From Nostoc sp. PCC 7524 (GTDB taxonomy: Bacteria; Cyanobacteriota; Cyanobacteriia; Cyanobacteriales; Nostocaceae): a DNA stretch of 64,000 bases. This document shows positions 26,234 to 35,412 of the stretch, in pieces (positions within the stretch are counted from its first letter, which is position 1; each line of letters begins with the position of its first letter). Made by a program: the position numbers and the translations under genes. Under the pieces are notes generated by a model that had not been told where the DNA came from, did not search any database, and was given only the letters and a program-made list of their open reading frames with translations. The DNA lies in NCBI RefSeq assembly GCF_000316645.1, contig NC_019684.1:2633501-2697500 (forward strand). The letters are read 5' to 3'.

Positions 26234-27052
26234 ATGAACTCTCAATGGAAATATTTGCTGCAAAATCTTGGTGAATGGCAAGGTTCATTTACTCGATTGT
26301 CACCCCAAGGTGAACTTCTAGAAGATATCAAGAGTGTTGTTTCCTTGGAAGGGTTGAACAATAATCAAACTATCCGCCAGATTGTTCGCCGCCAAGGACA
26401 AGCAGATTTAGTTTTAGAATACAGTTCTTTAGGAAGAAACACTCTATTTTTTGAGAATGGCGCTTTTTCCCAAGGTTCTATCCAGCTTGCACCTTTTGCT
26501 GAGTTTGGTGCAGAACTCGGTTTGATTCACGAAAATCGCCGTTTACGTCTTGTCCAATTATTTGATAAAAACGGTCATTTAGATAAAATAACCTTAATTC
26601 GCGAACATTTAGCAGGTAATGAGCCAGTAGAAAATCCCCACTTACAGATAGATGACTTATTGGGAGAATGGCAAGGCGAAGCTACAACAATATATCCTGA
26701 TTGGCGATCGCCTGATACTATCTCTACAAATCTCAAATTACAGCTTAATGATTATCACCGACTAACTCAGACAATTAATTATCCTGGATGCACCATTACA
26801 TCCACAGCTACTATCAACGGTTCTACCATTCTCTTTGAGCAAGATCCGCAAAAGTCGGTACAAGTTTTACTACTACCTAATGGTGCTTCTGCTACTTTTC
26901 CCCTGAAAGTTCAGCTACGCCAATGCTTCATTTTAGAGATGGGTTGGTTAATTCAACCGAACTTGCGCCAACGCATACTTCGCAGTTACAACGATAAAGG
27001 TGAGTGGGTAAGTTTAACTTTAGTTACAGAACAGCGAGTCAAAACTTATTAA
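26234..27052 (+). CDS. DUF3598 family protein
   Basis: 272 aa, cytoplasmic, full length. The start MNSQWKYLLQNLGEWQGSF and a second DDLLGEWQGEATTIYPDWR half-way suggest a duplicated calycin-like beta-barrel, as proposed for DUF3598. It ends LRQRILRSYNDKGEWVSLTLVTEQ, also typical. The family is restricted mainly to cyanobacteria and chloroplasts, and its function is unsettled; binding of a small hydrophobic ligand is a guess from the fold. It is separated from ftsX by the heptamer tract, so likely has its own promoter. Confidence 0.85.
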   Translation: MNSQWKYLLQNLGEWQGSFTRLSPQGELLEDIKSVVSLEGLNNNQTIRQIVRRQGQADLVLEYSSLGRNTLFFENGAFSQGSIQLAPFAEFGAELGLIHENRRLRLVQLFDKNGHLDKITLIREHLAGNEPVENPHLQIDDLLGEWQGEATTIYPDWRSPDTISTNLKLQLNDYHRLTQTINYPGCTITSTATINGSTILFEQDPQKSVQVLLLPNGASATFPLKVQLRQCFILEMGWLIQPNLRQRILRSYNDKGEWVSLTLVTEQRVKTY

Positions 27053-27129
27053 CTTTATTTCCTGGCAAATCCGAAAAGTAGCAATCTGATTTTGTAGCTG
27101 AATCATACAAGCTTTTGGGACTTATTTAT

Positions 27130-27510
27130 ATGACTACAAAATCTTTCTCGAAAATCTTAGCTATAGTTACAGGCGCAGCTTCCATATTAACTGCTACTTT
27201 AGGAATCCCTAGCTCTGCACTAGCAGCGACAACAGAATTTAGCTGTAGTGCTAAAGATGTCTATGTAGAAGTTTCCCGTCTCAGAAACGGTACACTACGC
27301 TATGCAGCCTTCAATATACCTACTACCCTACAACGTCCTAGTCTCCTGCTTAACGGTGGCACAGTCAGACGTAATGAAAATGGAGAGTTAGTTTACAGAT
27401 TTAGAAACAGAAACTATCTCTATGCTGCCATTAAAGATGAAGGTTACGGCAGAGTTTTAGTTTACAGAAATAATCGCCTAATCGCTACTAAATACTGTGG
27501 AGATGTTTAG
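27130..27510 (+). CDS. Secreted small protein of unknown function
   Basis: 126 aa from ATG 27130; an upstream in-frame TTG would spoil the signal peptide. Signal peptide cleaved near SSALAA (about residue 34). The mature 90-residue domain has two cysteines, one near each end (EFSCSAKD and TKYCGDV), probably a disulfide that closes a small beta-rich fold (LRYAAFNIP, VYRFRNRNYLYAAI, RVLVYRNNRLI). I do not recognise a named family. It is a single gene; a weak terminator follows. Confidence 0.7.
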   Translation: MTTKSFSKILAIVTGAASILTATLGIPSSALAATTEFSCSAKDVYVEVSRLRNGTLRYAAFNIPTTLQRPSLLLNGGTVRRNENGELVYRFRNRNYLYAAIKDEGYGRVLVYRNNRLIATKYCGDV

Positions 27511-27546
27511 TTGTAATTACACATTTAAATTGTCTTTAATCTGATT

Positions 27547-27573
27547 AACCCAGTTCTATTTGAATTGGGGTTT
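27547..27573 (+). terminator. Possible intrinsic terminator after the secreted protein
   Basis: AACCCAGTTC pairs, with one bulge and one G-T, with GAATTGGGGTTT; the following bases are TAAATTTTTAT. The stem is imperfect. Confidence 0.4.
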
Positions 27574-27793
27574 AAATTTTTATATATGGCATTTTCGTAT
27601 TGAGTAATGTACCGGAAACATAAATAACCAAAGATAAACTATAGATTTAGCAGTGTGTATACACAATTTCACAAAAAAGCTGACTACCAACTGATACCAA
27701 GATACATCTGTACGTACCTTGTGCCAATGAAAGCAGAACATACCATAATTGCCTATACAATAAGGTAGGAAGGATTATAAATCAGACATCACT

Positions 27794-28084
27794 ATGACAA
27801 TCAAAGAAAAATTGCTAAAAGAAATTGAATCTACTTCAGATACTATTCTCGCTGAAACTCTAGACTTTTTACGCTTTCTCAAAACCAAAGAAACTGCAAT
27901 AAATCTACAAGCAAAAAATGTAGAATCTGCTAACCATACAGCAGTACACTCCACAGGTAATTCACTCCTAAAACATTTAGAAACTATTGGTAAATGGGAA
28001 GGTGATGATTTAGAAGAGTGTCTACAGTCAGTTATTGCTAGTCGTGGTAAAGCCAAGTTTGATGACGATAACCCTTTTAAATAA
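27794..28084 (+). CDS. Antitoxin-like protein (DUF2281-type) of a PIN toxin pair
   Basis: 96 aa. The start MTIKEKLLKEIESTSDTILAETLDFLRFLK matches the helical dimerisation part of small antitoxins that precede PIN genes in cyanobacteria. The C-terminus (WEGDDLEECLQSVIASRGKAKFDDDNPF) is acidic and would wrap the toxin. The stop codon overlaps the ATG of the toxin gene by one base, so the two were translationally coupled. Its toxin is now split by an IS, leaving an orphan antitoxin. Confidence 0.75.
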   Translation: MTIKEKLLKEIESTSDTILAETLDFLRFLKTKETAINLQAKNVESANHTAVHSTGNSLLKHLETIGKWEGDDLEECLQSVIASRGKAKFDDDNPFK

Positions 28085-28424
28085 TGTACCTTTTAGATAC
28101 AAATCACTGTAGTCTTGCCATTTTGGCTAATCCAAATGTACTGAGTCACCTTGCAGCGATTGAAAACAGTCTAGTTTCAACCTGTGTCATTGTACAAGGA
28201 GAACTTGTAGACATGGCAGAACGCTCTCAAAATATAGAAAATAACTTAGCCATCATTAATAATTTCATGAAGGGTATACAAATCCACAATATTGATGAAT
28301 TCACTGCTACTATCTACGGTCAACTAAAAGCAGCTTTATTTAATAAATTTGCACCAAAAGAAAAAAACAAGCGGAGAAAAACAACAATTACTGATTTAGG
28401 GTTTGGTGAAAATGACATTTGGAT
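28084..28424 (+). pseudogene. PIN-domain (VapC-type) toxin, 5' part; split by an IS
   Basis: The frame starts MYLLDTNHCSLAI, with the first catalytic Asp of PIN ribonucleases, and continues STCVIVQGEL with the conserved Glu, up to GFGENDIWI. At 28424 the insertion sequence interrupts it. The remaining codons are at 30664-30772. Joining the two parts after removing one TTGGAT copy restores ENDIWIAAIAIQNHLTIVTADRD, including the third and fourth acidic residues. The frame runs on into the IS for about ten foreign residues and stops at 28458. The product lacks half of the active site. Confidence 0.9.
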
Positions 28425-30663
28425 CCCACATTCCGCACCCATAAGTATCACAGAGTGAAATAACGGAGAAGAAACATCGAAGTGAGAATAAAAACAGACA
28501 TACTGAGTGTCAAAAGACATTTGAGTAACAATAAACCAGCAAAAATGGCATCAAAACCTATTCTCAATAAGTACCAATAAGAACTAAGGGAATAGGAAGG
28601 AGTGAGAGATAAATAAAAGAAGACGTTGAAGAGGAAAATGATAAATTAGACTCATAAAGCCTGCGAAAAACCTAAATTATTGGCAAAAAGAAAAGAGCTA
28701 TGAATCAAAGAGATTAGCTCATGATATTGGAGAAATAAAATTAATAGAGAGAAGAGTTAGCTGGCTAATTGATAATAAATTAAACAATCATCAGGTAAAA
28801 GATTTAAGATAAAGTCTCTTTCGGGATTCCAATTAGAGATGTGTTTTTCATTCTTAAATTTAACTAAATGAATAGACTGAAAGCATTGAAAAATCCAGCG
28901 TAAAGTGGGGCGGTCAGTCGATTTACCTAACTGATTCTTAATTGTTGATTGAGATTTTCTGAGTGTAGTCCTGATTTGACGTTGAGCCAAGGTATAAACT
29001 AGCAGACATAAACCCATAATCATTGCCAATGACTCTATTCTCTCTGGACTTTTGAGGAAAATACTGTCGGCAAAAAATAATGGGTCTTTCAGGAAAGCAA
29101 ATCCTCTTTCACAAGACTGCTGGGCTTTATATTCATTCAACATCGAGTCATTGCTAAGTTCATTTAAATCTAAAACATTAGTGGCAATAATGAAACGTCC
29201 TGCACCCAGAACTTCTGTGTTAATTTTACTTTCGTCCTGGGAAACTGTCGCTGATATTTGGTATGCTGTTTCTACTTGATTATCTTGATTTTTGAACTTG
29301 ATTTCAGTAACTTGGCTCGACTGAATTTGATGGTATTTAAATTGTTTTGATAGTTTGGTTAATGCCTTGACAGCATCAACCTCACAAGCAAATTTATCTT
29401 TTGATAATTCTTTTAACTCAAGAACAGCTTTCGATTCAGCTTTCGTAATTTTTTGTGAAAGTTTACGCAGGTCTGATGCTTTTCGCTCTTGACTTTGCAC
29501 TACCAACCATCTTTGCTCTATTCCTGCATAACTTACAATTTTTGCAGCAAATTTATATCCTGGTAAGTTACTATCAATAAATTCTGATGCTGCTAATGTT
29601 GATATTAATGATTGTGCTGCTTTAATGGTTAATGGCACTCGACATAACCAACGTAAATCCGACATTAATTTCAGATTTGATTCTGTGTATAAAGCCGAGT
29701 CTGCAACTATGAGACTATCAACTTCTAATTGTTTTTGATACTCTACTGCTATTTGACCAAAGCAGGATGAGTCAGCTTGATTTCCAGATGCTAATTTTAA
29801 AAATATTGGTATATCTCCATCTCCCGAACATATTAGTTCTATGATAAATTGTTTTAAGTCTGGTCTATGGTCACGGGAATAGCCATAGGTGATGGTAATC
29901 TCTTTTGGTGATTTTACTACTAATTCTTCTGATTCTTGGGTATTTCCTATTTGTTGATTCTCAAATATTACTTCTGGTAATCTGGTGTTGTACTGCCCAT
30001 GTACGTGCATTGATGACGAATCTAAATGTGATGATGACAGAGATACACCAAATTTTTGGGCAGCTTTTAAGGCAATGATAGAAAATATTGTATCCAGTCC
30101 TTTGATAAATAGTTTATCCATGACTCTTCCCAGCTTATCGTCGTTGAGATATTCTGGTTTTACTCCTACTCCCATTAAATGCTCACAGGCTATTGTTTCA
30201 AAATATTTGGGAAACATATATAAAGGTTTGGATACAAATCCTAACCCATTCAATATCATGGCTTTGACAACATGACCTGAACTGATTTTTTCTCCTTTTT
30301 CAACTCCTATTAATTCATTGATTATTTCTACTAATCCTATCCTATCTATTATTCCTGCTACTATCCCTAGATGGTCTATGTTCTGAATTTCCATTTCTTG
30401 GGGTGGCAATTGCACAACAGATTTCTCCACAGCTTCTGTTGTGATTTTCTCATTTATCTTTTTATGAGCAATTAATTTTTTTCTCTGAACTTTTCTTTTC
30501 CTTTCTTTTATCTCTGCGGCAAAACTTCACTTTCTCACTCCCCCTGTCGATTTTAATGCAACTTATTCTCATTACCTCTCTTAGCAATTGAATTGACTTT
30601 AGTTCTTGTGTACTACTTTGCTGGCTTTGCTTGATGTGTGACAGTTAGGGTGCGGAAGGTGGG
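28425..30663. mobile_element. IS1634-type insertion sequence, copy 1
   Basis: A 2239-bp element with 16-bp ends CCCACATTCCGCACCC and GGGTGCGGAAGGTGGG, which are inverted repeats with one mismatch. It is flanked by the perfect 6-bp duplication TTGGAT (28419-28424 and 30664-30669). One transposase gene on the minus strand. Noncoding internal flanks are about 330 bp on the left and 230 bp on the right. It disrupts a PIN toxin gene. Copy 2 is at 61442. Confidence 0.93.
28757..30430 (-). CDS. IS1634 family transposase (copy 1)
   Basis: 557 aa from a GTG start. The N-terminal DUF4277-type domain (HLGIVAGIIDRIGLVEIINELIG ... GHVVKAMILNGLGF) is diagnostic of the IS1634 group. The DDE core shows SSHLDSSSMHVHGQY, DSLIVADSALYTESNL and, near the end, SCERGFAFLKDPLFF. 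It differs from copy 2 by one residue: Thr in QIRTTLRKSQ where copy 2 has Ala. Full length, probably active. Confidence 0.92.
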   Translation of the reverse strand: MEKSVVQLPPQEMEIQNIDHLGIVAGIIDRIGLVEIINELIGVEKGEKISSGHVVKAMILNGLGFVSKPLYMFPKYFETIACEHLMGVGVKPEYLNDDKLGRVMDKLFIKGLDTIFSIIALKAAQKFGVSLSSSHLDSSSMHVHGQYNTRLPEVIFENQQIGNTQESEELVVKSPKEITITYGYSRDHRPDLKQFIIELICSGDGDIPIFLKLASGNQADSSCFGQIAVEYQKQLEVDSLIVADSALYTESNLKLMSDLRWLCRVPLTIKAAQSLISTLAASEFIDSNLPGYKFAAKIVSYAGIEQRWLVVQSQERKASDLRKLSQKITKAESKAVLELKELSKDKFACEVDAVKALTKLSKQFKYHQIQSSQVTEIKFKNQDNQVETAYQISATVSQDESKINTEVLGAGRFIIATNVLDLNELSNDSMLNEYKAQQSCERGFAFLKDPLFFADSIFLKSPERIESLAMIMGLCLLVYTLAQRQIRTTLRKSQSTIKNQLGKSTDRPTLRWIFQCFQSIHLVKFKNEKHISNWNPERDFILNLLPDDCLIYYQLAS

Positions 30664-30772
30664 TTGGATAGCTGCTATTGCCATACAAAATCATCTCACT
30701 ATCGTAACGGCTGATAGAGACTTTCAGCGAATGCAACAGGTAATAACTTTATCAATTGAATCTTGGATATAA
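30664..30772 (+). pseudogene. PIN-domain toxin, 3' part
   Basis: After the duplicated TTGGAT the frame reads AAIAIQNHLTIVTADRDFQRM and ends SIESWI at 30772. It carries the TADRDF motif of the VapC/FitB-type PIN fold. It has no start of its own and is only the tail of the gene begun at 28084. Confidence 0.88.
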
Positions 30773-30836
30773 ATTCCTCTTTCCTCTACACTCTTACACC
30801 CCTAACCCCACTCACTACTGCCTTTTTCAAGTCACC

Positions 30837-31412
30837 CTAGACAAGAGTGCAACGTGTTACTAATGCCTGTTGCAGTAGAGTTTGATATTCTTCATCATTA
30901 ACGCTATAAGCACCAAATCTTTCCAAGTGGGGATTCATCATTTGAGCGTCAAACAGCACAAATCCTTGCTGACGTAATTGTTCTACCAACTTCACCATCG
31001 CTACTTTAGAACCTTCAGGAATGCGGTAAAACATCGACTCACCAATAAAAGCACCACCAATAACAATTCCTAAAATTCCTCCAGCTAGTTTGTCACCTTG
31101 CCAAGTTTCAAAACTGTAAGCAAAACCAGCTTGGCGCAATAGCAAGTAAATCTCTTGTAATTCAGGGGAAATCCATGTGGTTTCTCGGTTCGCGCAACCT
31201 GCAACTACCGCCGGAAAATCACGATTAATCGCCACAGTAAAGCGTTCTTGATTCAAAACACGCCGTAATGAGGTAGGGTAGCGGAATTGCTCATCCAAAG
31301 GAATTAAAGTGCGATCGCGACTACTGTACCATCCCAGTCCGTCATCGTCATCAGCCATGAGAAAATAGCCTTGAGCATAACCCTGAACAATAGCAGCGAT
31401 ATCATATTGCAT
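30837..31412 (-). CDS. aat: Leucyl/phenylalanyl-tRNA-protein transferase
   Basis: 191 aa. Transfers Leu or Phe from tRNA to proteins with N-terminal Lys or Arg, marking them for the ClpS/ClpAP N-degron route. Family motifs: GYFLMAD near the start, [14 protein letters not shown], the [28 protein letters not shown] core, and [14 protein letters not shown] near the end. Typical compact cyanobacterial length. Single gene; the opposite-strand gene at 31517 starts 104 bases from its start, so the two are divergent. Confidence 0.94.
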   Translation of the reverse strand: MQYDIAAIVQGYAQGYFLMADDDDGLGWYSSRDRTLIPLDEQFRYPTSLRRVLNQERFTVAINRDFPAVVAGCANRETTWISPELQEIYLLLRQAGFAYSFETWQGDKLAGGILGIVIGGAFIGESMFYRIPEGSKVAMVKLVEQLRQQGFVLFDAQMMNPHLERFGAYSVNDEEYQTLLQQALVTRCTLV

Positions 31413-31516
31413 AAATAAAACTAAAGATAAAAAATATCAGAGGAACACAGTTTGATGCCATAAGTCATCCTCTGCACTCCTCTGTAACTTCCTGATAATT
31501 ACTCTGGTTAACAAAG

Positions 31517-31846
31517 ATGACACAACCAATACCACCTATCACTCTCCCACCATCTGAAAATCCTCACCTTGAAAGTGAATGGTTACAAGAGCGTTTGCTG
31601 CGGTGGCTTGATACAGAATTCATCCCAGAAGCAGTCAATCACAATATTGCTCAACGAGCAGCACAAATTTTCATGCGCCAAAGAATGGAAGGAGAGAACG
31701 ATTTAGGTTCTCTGGTGATTGCCATTGTCACCGAGATGCAGGCGTTTGATTTTTCCAAAAGCTTTTATGGAGAGTTTGCGATCGCTAACGCCGTCAGCGA
31801 TCTACTCTTAGAAAGTCTGGGTATAGACCGTTGTTGCGGTCAATAA
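31517..31846 (+). CDS. Conserved cyanobacterial protein of unknown function
   Basis: 109 aa, soluble, mostly helical. After a Pro-rich start (QPIPPITLPPSENPHL) come WLQERLLRWLDTEFIPEAVN, NIAQRAAQIFMRQRMEGENDLGSLV and a C-terminal SDLLLESLGIDRCCGQ. No domain recognised. The strong codon periodicity and lack of overlap support a real gene. It lies divergent from aat and ends 55 bases before the rpsN stop on the other strand. Confidence 0.65.
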   Translation: MTQPIPPITLPPSENPHLESEWLQERLLRWLDTEFIPEAVNHNIAQRAAQIFMRQRMEGENDLGSLVIAIVTEMQAFDFSKSFYGEFAIANAVSDLLLESLGIDRCCGQ

Positions 31847-31874
31847 AGTAAAGTCCATAGTCAAAAGTCCATCT

Positions 31875-31904
31875 TAATGACTAATGACTAATGACTAATG
31901 ACTA
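31875..31904. repeat. AATGACT heptamer tract
   Basis: Four copies of TAATGAC in the convergent gap between the gene at 31517 and rpsN, just touching the rpsN stop codon. Confidence 0.85.
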
Positions 31905-32204
31905 CCAGCTAGACTTAACAACTCCAGGCAACAGACCTTCGTGCGCCCATTCCCGCAAAACGTTCCGAGACAGTCCAAAATCACGGTACACGCCTCTAGG
32001 ACGACCAGTTAACCAGCAACGGTTACGGCGACGAGAGGGCGCACTGTTACGGGGTAGTTGTTGGATTTGGCGGTGAATTTCTAGCTTATCGAGGGGAGAC
32101 TCTGTTGTTCTAAACTCTTCTAACAGAGCTTCCCGCTTGGCAGCATACTTTTCAACCAACTTAGCGCGTTTTTTCTCGCGCTCAATCATACTCTTTTTTG
32201 CCAT
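31902..32204 (-). CDS. rpsN: 30S ribosomal protein S14
   Basis: 100 aa, the long zinc-free form of S14 usual in cyanobacteria. It begins [15 protein letters not shown] and ends [41 protein letters not shown] is the family signature. Part of the small subunit head. It stands alone, away from the main ribosomal operon, as in other Nostocales. Confidence 0.97.
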   Translation of the reverse strand: MAKKSMIEREKKRAKLVEKYAAKREALLEEFRTTESPLDKLEIHRQIQQLPRNSAPSRRRNRCWLTGRPRGVYRDFGLSRNVLREWAHEGLLPGVVKSSW

Positions 32205-32285
32205 AAATTATCTTACAAACGTAAAGACAGCATTTTCCATTCTACCTTTAGGAAAGGCTGATCGTCTCTCTTTTCATTTATTTAC

Positions 32286-32368
32286 TTGGGGACTGGGGAT
32301 TGGGGATTGGGGACTGGGGATTGGGGATTGGGGACTGGGGATTGGGGATTGGGGATTGGGGACTGGGT
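32286..32368. repeat. GGGGACT/GGGGATT heptamer array and pyrimidine tract
   Basis: About eleven heptamers mixing GGGGACT and GGGGATT upstream of rpsN. From about 32378 to 32465 a second simple-sequence part follows, CTGCTCC and CACTCCC units, reaching into the 3' end of nth. It is open in several frames by chance; none is a gene. Confidence 0.92.
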
Positions 32369-32452
32369 AAAAGTTTTTCTCCTCTGCTCCTCTGCTCCTC
32401 TGCTCCTCTGCCTCCCCTGCCTCCCCTGCTCCCCTCACTCCCCTCACTCCCC

Positions 32453-33136
32453 TCACTCCCCTGCTCCCACAGCAGTAGGGCATAAATCAGCCAGTTCACA
32501 AGCCTCACAAGCCGGAGAACGGGCTTTACAGACGGCACGACCGTGATAAATTATCCGAATTGACCAATTTTCCCAATCTGGCTGGGGTAATAACTTCATC
32601 AAATCTTTTTCAATGTGAATGGGATCTGCGTACTTAGTTAAACCCAAGCGTTGGCTGAGGCGCTTAACGTGAGTATCTACTGTCACCCCCGCATTAATCC
32701 CGTAAGCATGAGCTAAAACCACATTTGCTGTTTTCCGTGCTACCCCAGGCAGTTTTAACAACTGTTCCATTGTGTTAGGAACTACAGAATCAAACTCACT
32801 GACAATCATCCTACAGGCAGCCTGAATATTTTTCGCCTTATTACGATAAAACCCGGTGGAACGCACCAAAGTTTCTAACTCTGCTAAGTCGGCATTCCCT
32901 AAACTTGCAGCATCAGGAAACCGACTAAATAAAACTGGTGTAACTTGATTCACTCGCTCATCTGTACACTGAGCTGAGAGAATAGTTGCCACCAGCAGCT
33001 GCACTGGAGTCGAATAGGTCAAAGAGCAAGTTGCATCTGGATAAAGTCGCTTCAGGCGAGTCAGAATTTCTAATGCCCGTTGCTGCTTTGATGGTGATTT
33101 GCGCTTGGTACTCACTGGAACAATTTTTGCACCCAT
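32453..33136 (-). CDS. nth: Endonuclease III
   Basis: 227 aa DNA glycosylase/AP lyase for oxidised pyrimidines. Helix-hairpin-helix [12 protein letters not shown] holds the catalytic Lys, and VDTHVKRL the catalytic Asp. The 4Fe-4S motif is complete: C-x6-C-x2-C-x5-C in [17 protein letters not shown]. The ATG at 33136 overlaps the end of rseP by 25 bases; a GTG at 33115 is an alternative start. The last residues (AVGAGE) run into the adjoining simple repeat, which may have replaced the original stop. Confidence 0.94.
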   Translation of the reverse strand: MGAKIVPVSTKRKSPSKQQRALEILTRLKRLYPDATCSLTYSTPVQLLVATILSAQCTDERVNQVTPVLFSRFPDAASLGNADLAELETLVRSTGFYRNKAKNIQAACRMIVSEFDSVVPNTMEQLLKLPGVARKTANVVLAHAYGINAGVTVDTHVKRLSQRLGLTKYADPIHIEKDLMKLLPQPDWENWSIRIIYHGRAVCKARSPACEACELADLCPTAVGAGE

Positions 33137-34209
33137 TCCAACTGTGTAGTTAACTGGGTAGTTTCTTTCACAATCAGAAAAATTCCCAGTCCTAAGAGTA
33201 GCATTAAACCTGTTTGCATCACACCTTCTTGAATCCGATTAGGCAAGGGCTTACCCCGCAAACCTTCAATTAGTAAAAATGCTAGTTGTCCACCGTCTAA
33301 AGCTGGAAGAGGCAAAATATTGATGATTGCCAAGTTGATGCTAATTAAAGCCGCAAAAAAGAACAAACTACCTGTATCGTTTTGAGCAATGTTAGCTCCA
33401 ATTTCCACAATTTTAATCGGGCCAGCAACTTGTCCAGCAGTTTCACCAAAGTTAGTAATTAGCTGTCCAAATCCTTTAAATGTCATGGTGACTATGCGCT
33501 GAAATTCAGCAGCACCAATACTAAAAGCTTGGACTGGATTAGTAACGGGACGGCGTTCAACTTTGCCGTTAGGTGCAAGCCCAATCCCAATACTGCCTCC
33601 TGTGGATTTGGCTTCAGGAACGACATTCACAGATAATGTTTTGTCCCCACGGGTAATTTCTAGTTGAATCTGCTGATTGGGACTACTTTTGATGATGTCT
33701 CTTAAACTATCTATTGCCTGTAGGGAAGTGCCAAATTTTTGTCCATTAGCTGCAATAATCACATCTCCGGCTTGCAGTCCAGCTGTGGTAGCTACATCAC
33801 TCACCTCTGGTGCTAGCTGTTGAATAAGTACCCCTGGCTGGCTAGCTTGTCCGATGCCAATGAAGCTAACTTGAGCTACCAGTAGCATATAAGCAAAAAT
33901 TAAATTGGCTATTACCCCGGCGCTAATAACGATCGCTCGATCTAAAATTGGCCGGTTACGCAGCAAATTCGGGTCATTGGGAGGAATATCGCTATCGGGA
34001 TCATCATCAGGAAACCCCACAAAACCACCCAAGGGGAAAGCTCTGATAGCATACTCGGTTTCTGGGCCTTGGTACTTCCACAGAACAGGGCCAAACCCCA
34101 AAGAAAAACGGTTGACATGGATACCTTGAGAACGGGCGGCGATAAAATGCCCCAGTTCATGTACCAAGATTAATACAGCCAAGACTGCGATCGCTGCTAA
34201 AACTGACAT
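33112..34209 (-). CDS. rseP: Site-2 membrane metalloprotease RseP/MmpA
   Basis: 365 aa. The HELGH zinc site is in the first membrane helix (residues 17-21), and NILPLPALDGGQL in the third helix supplies the second zinc motif. A single PDZ domain lies between (PEVSDVATTAGLQAGDVIIAANGQ). It cleaves membrane-anchored regulators within the bilayer, as in sigma-factor release. It overlaps nth, so the two share a transcript. Confidence 0.93.
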   Translation of the reverse strand: MSVLAAIAVLAVLILVHELGHFIAARSQGIHVNRFSLGFGPVLWKYQGPETEYAIRAFPLGGFVGFPDDDPDSDIPPNDPNLLRNRPILDRAIVISAGVIANLIFAYMLLVAQVSFIGIGQASQPGVLIQQLAPEVSDVATTAGLQAGDVIIAANGQKFGTSLQAIDSLRDIIKSSPNQQIQLEITRGDKTLSVNVVPEAKSTGGSIGIGLAPNGKVERRPVTNPVQAFSIGAAEFQRIVTMTFKGFGQLITNFGETAGQVAGPIKIVEIGANIAQNDTGSLFFFAALISINLAIINILPLPALDGGQLAFLLIEGLRGKPLPNRIQEGVMQTGLMLLLGLGIFLIVKETTQLTTQLEWVQKLFQ

Positions 34210-34277
34210 AGAGCAAATTAGTCAAAATATTTGGATATATATTTTTATTGTAGTAGTTAGGGAACGGACGCACAGAC

Positions 34278-34523
34278 TCAACCTATCTCCCAGGGTGAGA
34301 TGATGCTTGGATTCAGCGTAGCGATTTCATTAACAATAGGACTGACAATATCCCCCAATGTTTTACCTTTGCCAGCAATAGATGCAGGGGGAGTGCGTCG
34401 TTTTTTCGGTGCTAAGGTTTCTTCTATGAAGGTAACAATGACACGAGCAGTATTAACTTGGGGTTGTTCCGATACCCATGTTACTTGACCATTTTCATAA
34501 ATCGCTTCGTAACTTTTTAACAT
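34278..34523 (-). CDS. Possible antitoxin-like small protein
   Basis: 81 aa. The start MLKSYEAIYENGQVTWVSEQP and GKGKTLGDIVSPIV match small cyanobacterial proteins that often precede toxin genes; a beta-strand start followed by a Lys/Arg-rich middle (APKKRRTPP) is typical. No toxin gene follows it downstream, so it is an orphan, or its tail after SPIV has changed. Function not proven. Confidence 0.55.
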   Translation of the reverse strand: MLKSYEAIYENGQVTWVSEQPQVNTARVIVTFIEETLAPKKRRTPPASIAGKGKTLGDIVSPIVNEIATLNPSIISPWEIG

Positions 34524-34556
34524 GGCAATCAGGGTTTTATTAACCTTTGGGCTTTC

Positions 34557-34907
34557 TTAAATTATAGTTGAGGCGATCGCTGGCATTGGGATTAAGCCAA
34601 TTGAACTTAACTGAAGTATCCCATTACTCATAATGCGTCCCATCCGCAACACTTTTACCGTATTTTCGGATTCAATTACTTCATATACCAACCGATGCTG
34701 AATATGTATTCGTCGGGAGTATGCACCTTCTAAATCTCCCACTAACTTTTCGTAAGGTGGCGGATTCTGAAATGGGTTAGTTTGAATGATATCTAATAAC
34801 TCTTGCGCCTTATCTCTTAAATTGCTAGCAGCTAGTTTCTTGGCATCTTTCTGAGCTTGTTTAGTATAAACTAAATCCCAATTCACCAATCTAACTGGCG
34901 ATCGCAC
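34557..34907 (-). pseudogene. Txe/YoeB-type toxin with a frameshifted C-terminus
   Basis: From GTG 34907 the frame reads a normal RelE/YoeB-type toxin: VNWDLVYTKQAQKDAKKLA, PPPYEKLVGDLEGAYSRRIHIQHRLVYEV, VKVLRM. The family then ends WTHYE. Here the DNA is CGGATGGGACGCATTATGAG followed by TAA: one T is missing between ATG and GG. Restoring it gives RMWTHYE and a stop at 34624-34626. Without it the protein runs on for 24 foreign residues. The catalytic His-Tyr tail is lost, so the mRNA interferase should be inactive. The antitoxin gene overlaps its start by 25 bases. Confidence 0.85.
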
Positions 34908-35122
34908 TCCTCAATCGGTGTTGCAAGTCCTTCGTGAATTGATTCTCGCATACCTGGAACTGAGAGAAGATAGAGGGTTTCCTGTACAGATGCCCAATCT
35001 GCTTCCGACAACAAAACTGCATTGCTACTTTTTCCTGCAATCACAATGGATTTATGTGACTGATTCACGGAATCAATTAAATCCTGTAACTGTTTTTGAG
35101 CTTCATTAATTGGAATCATCAT
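34883..35122 (-). CDS. Phd/YefM-type antitoxin
   Basis: 79 aa. MIPINEAQKQLQDLIDSVNQSHKSIVIAGKSSNAVLLSEADW is the Phd/YefM DNA-binding fold. It would autoregulate the operon and neutralise the Txe/YoeB toxin whose gene overlaps its 3' end. With the toxin disarmed by a frameshift, the antitoxin remains intact, as expected for a decaying pair or one that protects against related toxins. The 290 bases upstream (35123-35412) hold no clear gene. Confidence 0.86.
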   Translation of the reverse strand: MMIPINEAQKQLQDLIDSVNQSHKSIVIAGKSSNAVLLSEADWASVQETLYLLSVPGMRESIHEGLATPIEECDRQLDW

Positions 35123-35412
35123 CCTATATCCTTACTATTAAGCTCTACTACTCATCTCACATATTCTATTTTCTTTTACTTGTTCCCATTCTTGCTTAAT
35201 TTTTGCCTGTTGCTTCATCTTCAAGGAAGATATCATACCCATCTTTAAATCAAAATAAACACAAATTAGCGGTGTATACCATGCTTTTTTTACACCACGA
35301 TGGAGCTTATTAAATTCTCATTTTTTATTGCTAATTAACATATTTCTATAAAGTTATAGAAATGTGTAGAGACGCTCAATAAAACGCCTCTACTTATTCA
35401 CCAGATATCTAA

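Noticed and set aside
32274..32546. Several overlapping open frames on both strands near rpsN and nth
   Set aside because: They are produced by the 7-bp GGGGACT/GGGGATT array and the pyrimidine tract, which lack stops by chance; the products are simple-sequence peptides with no family features.
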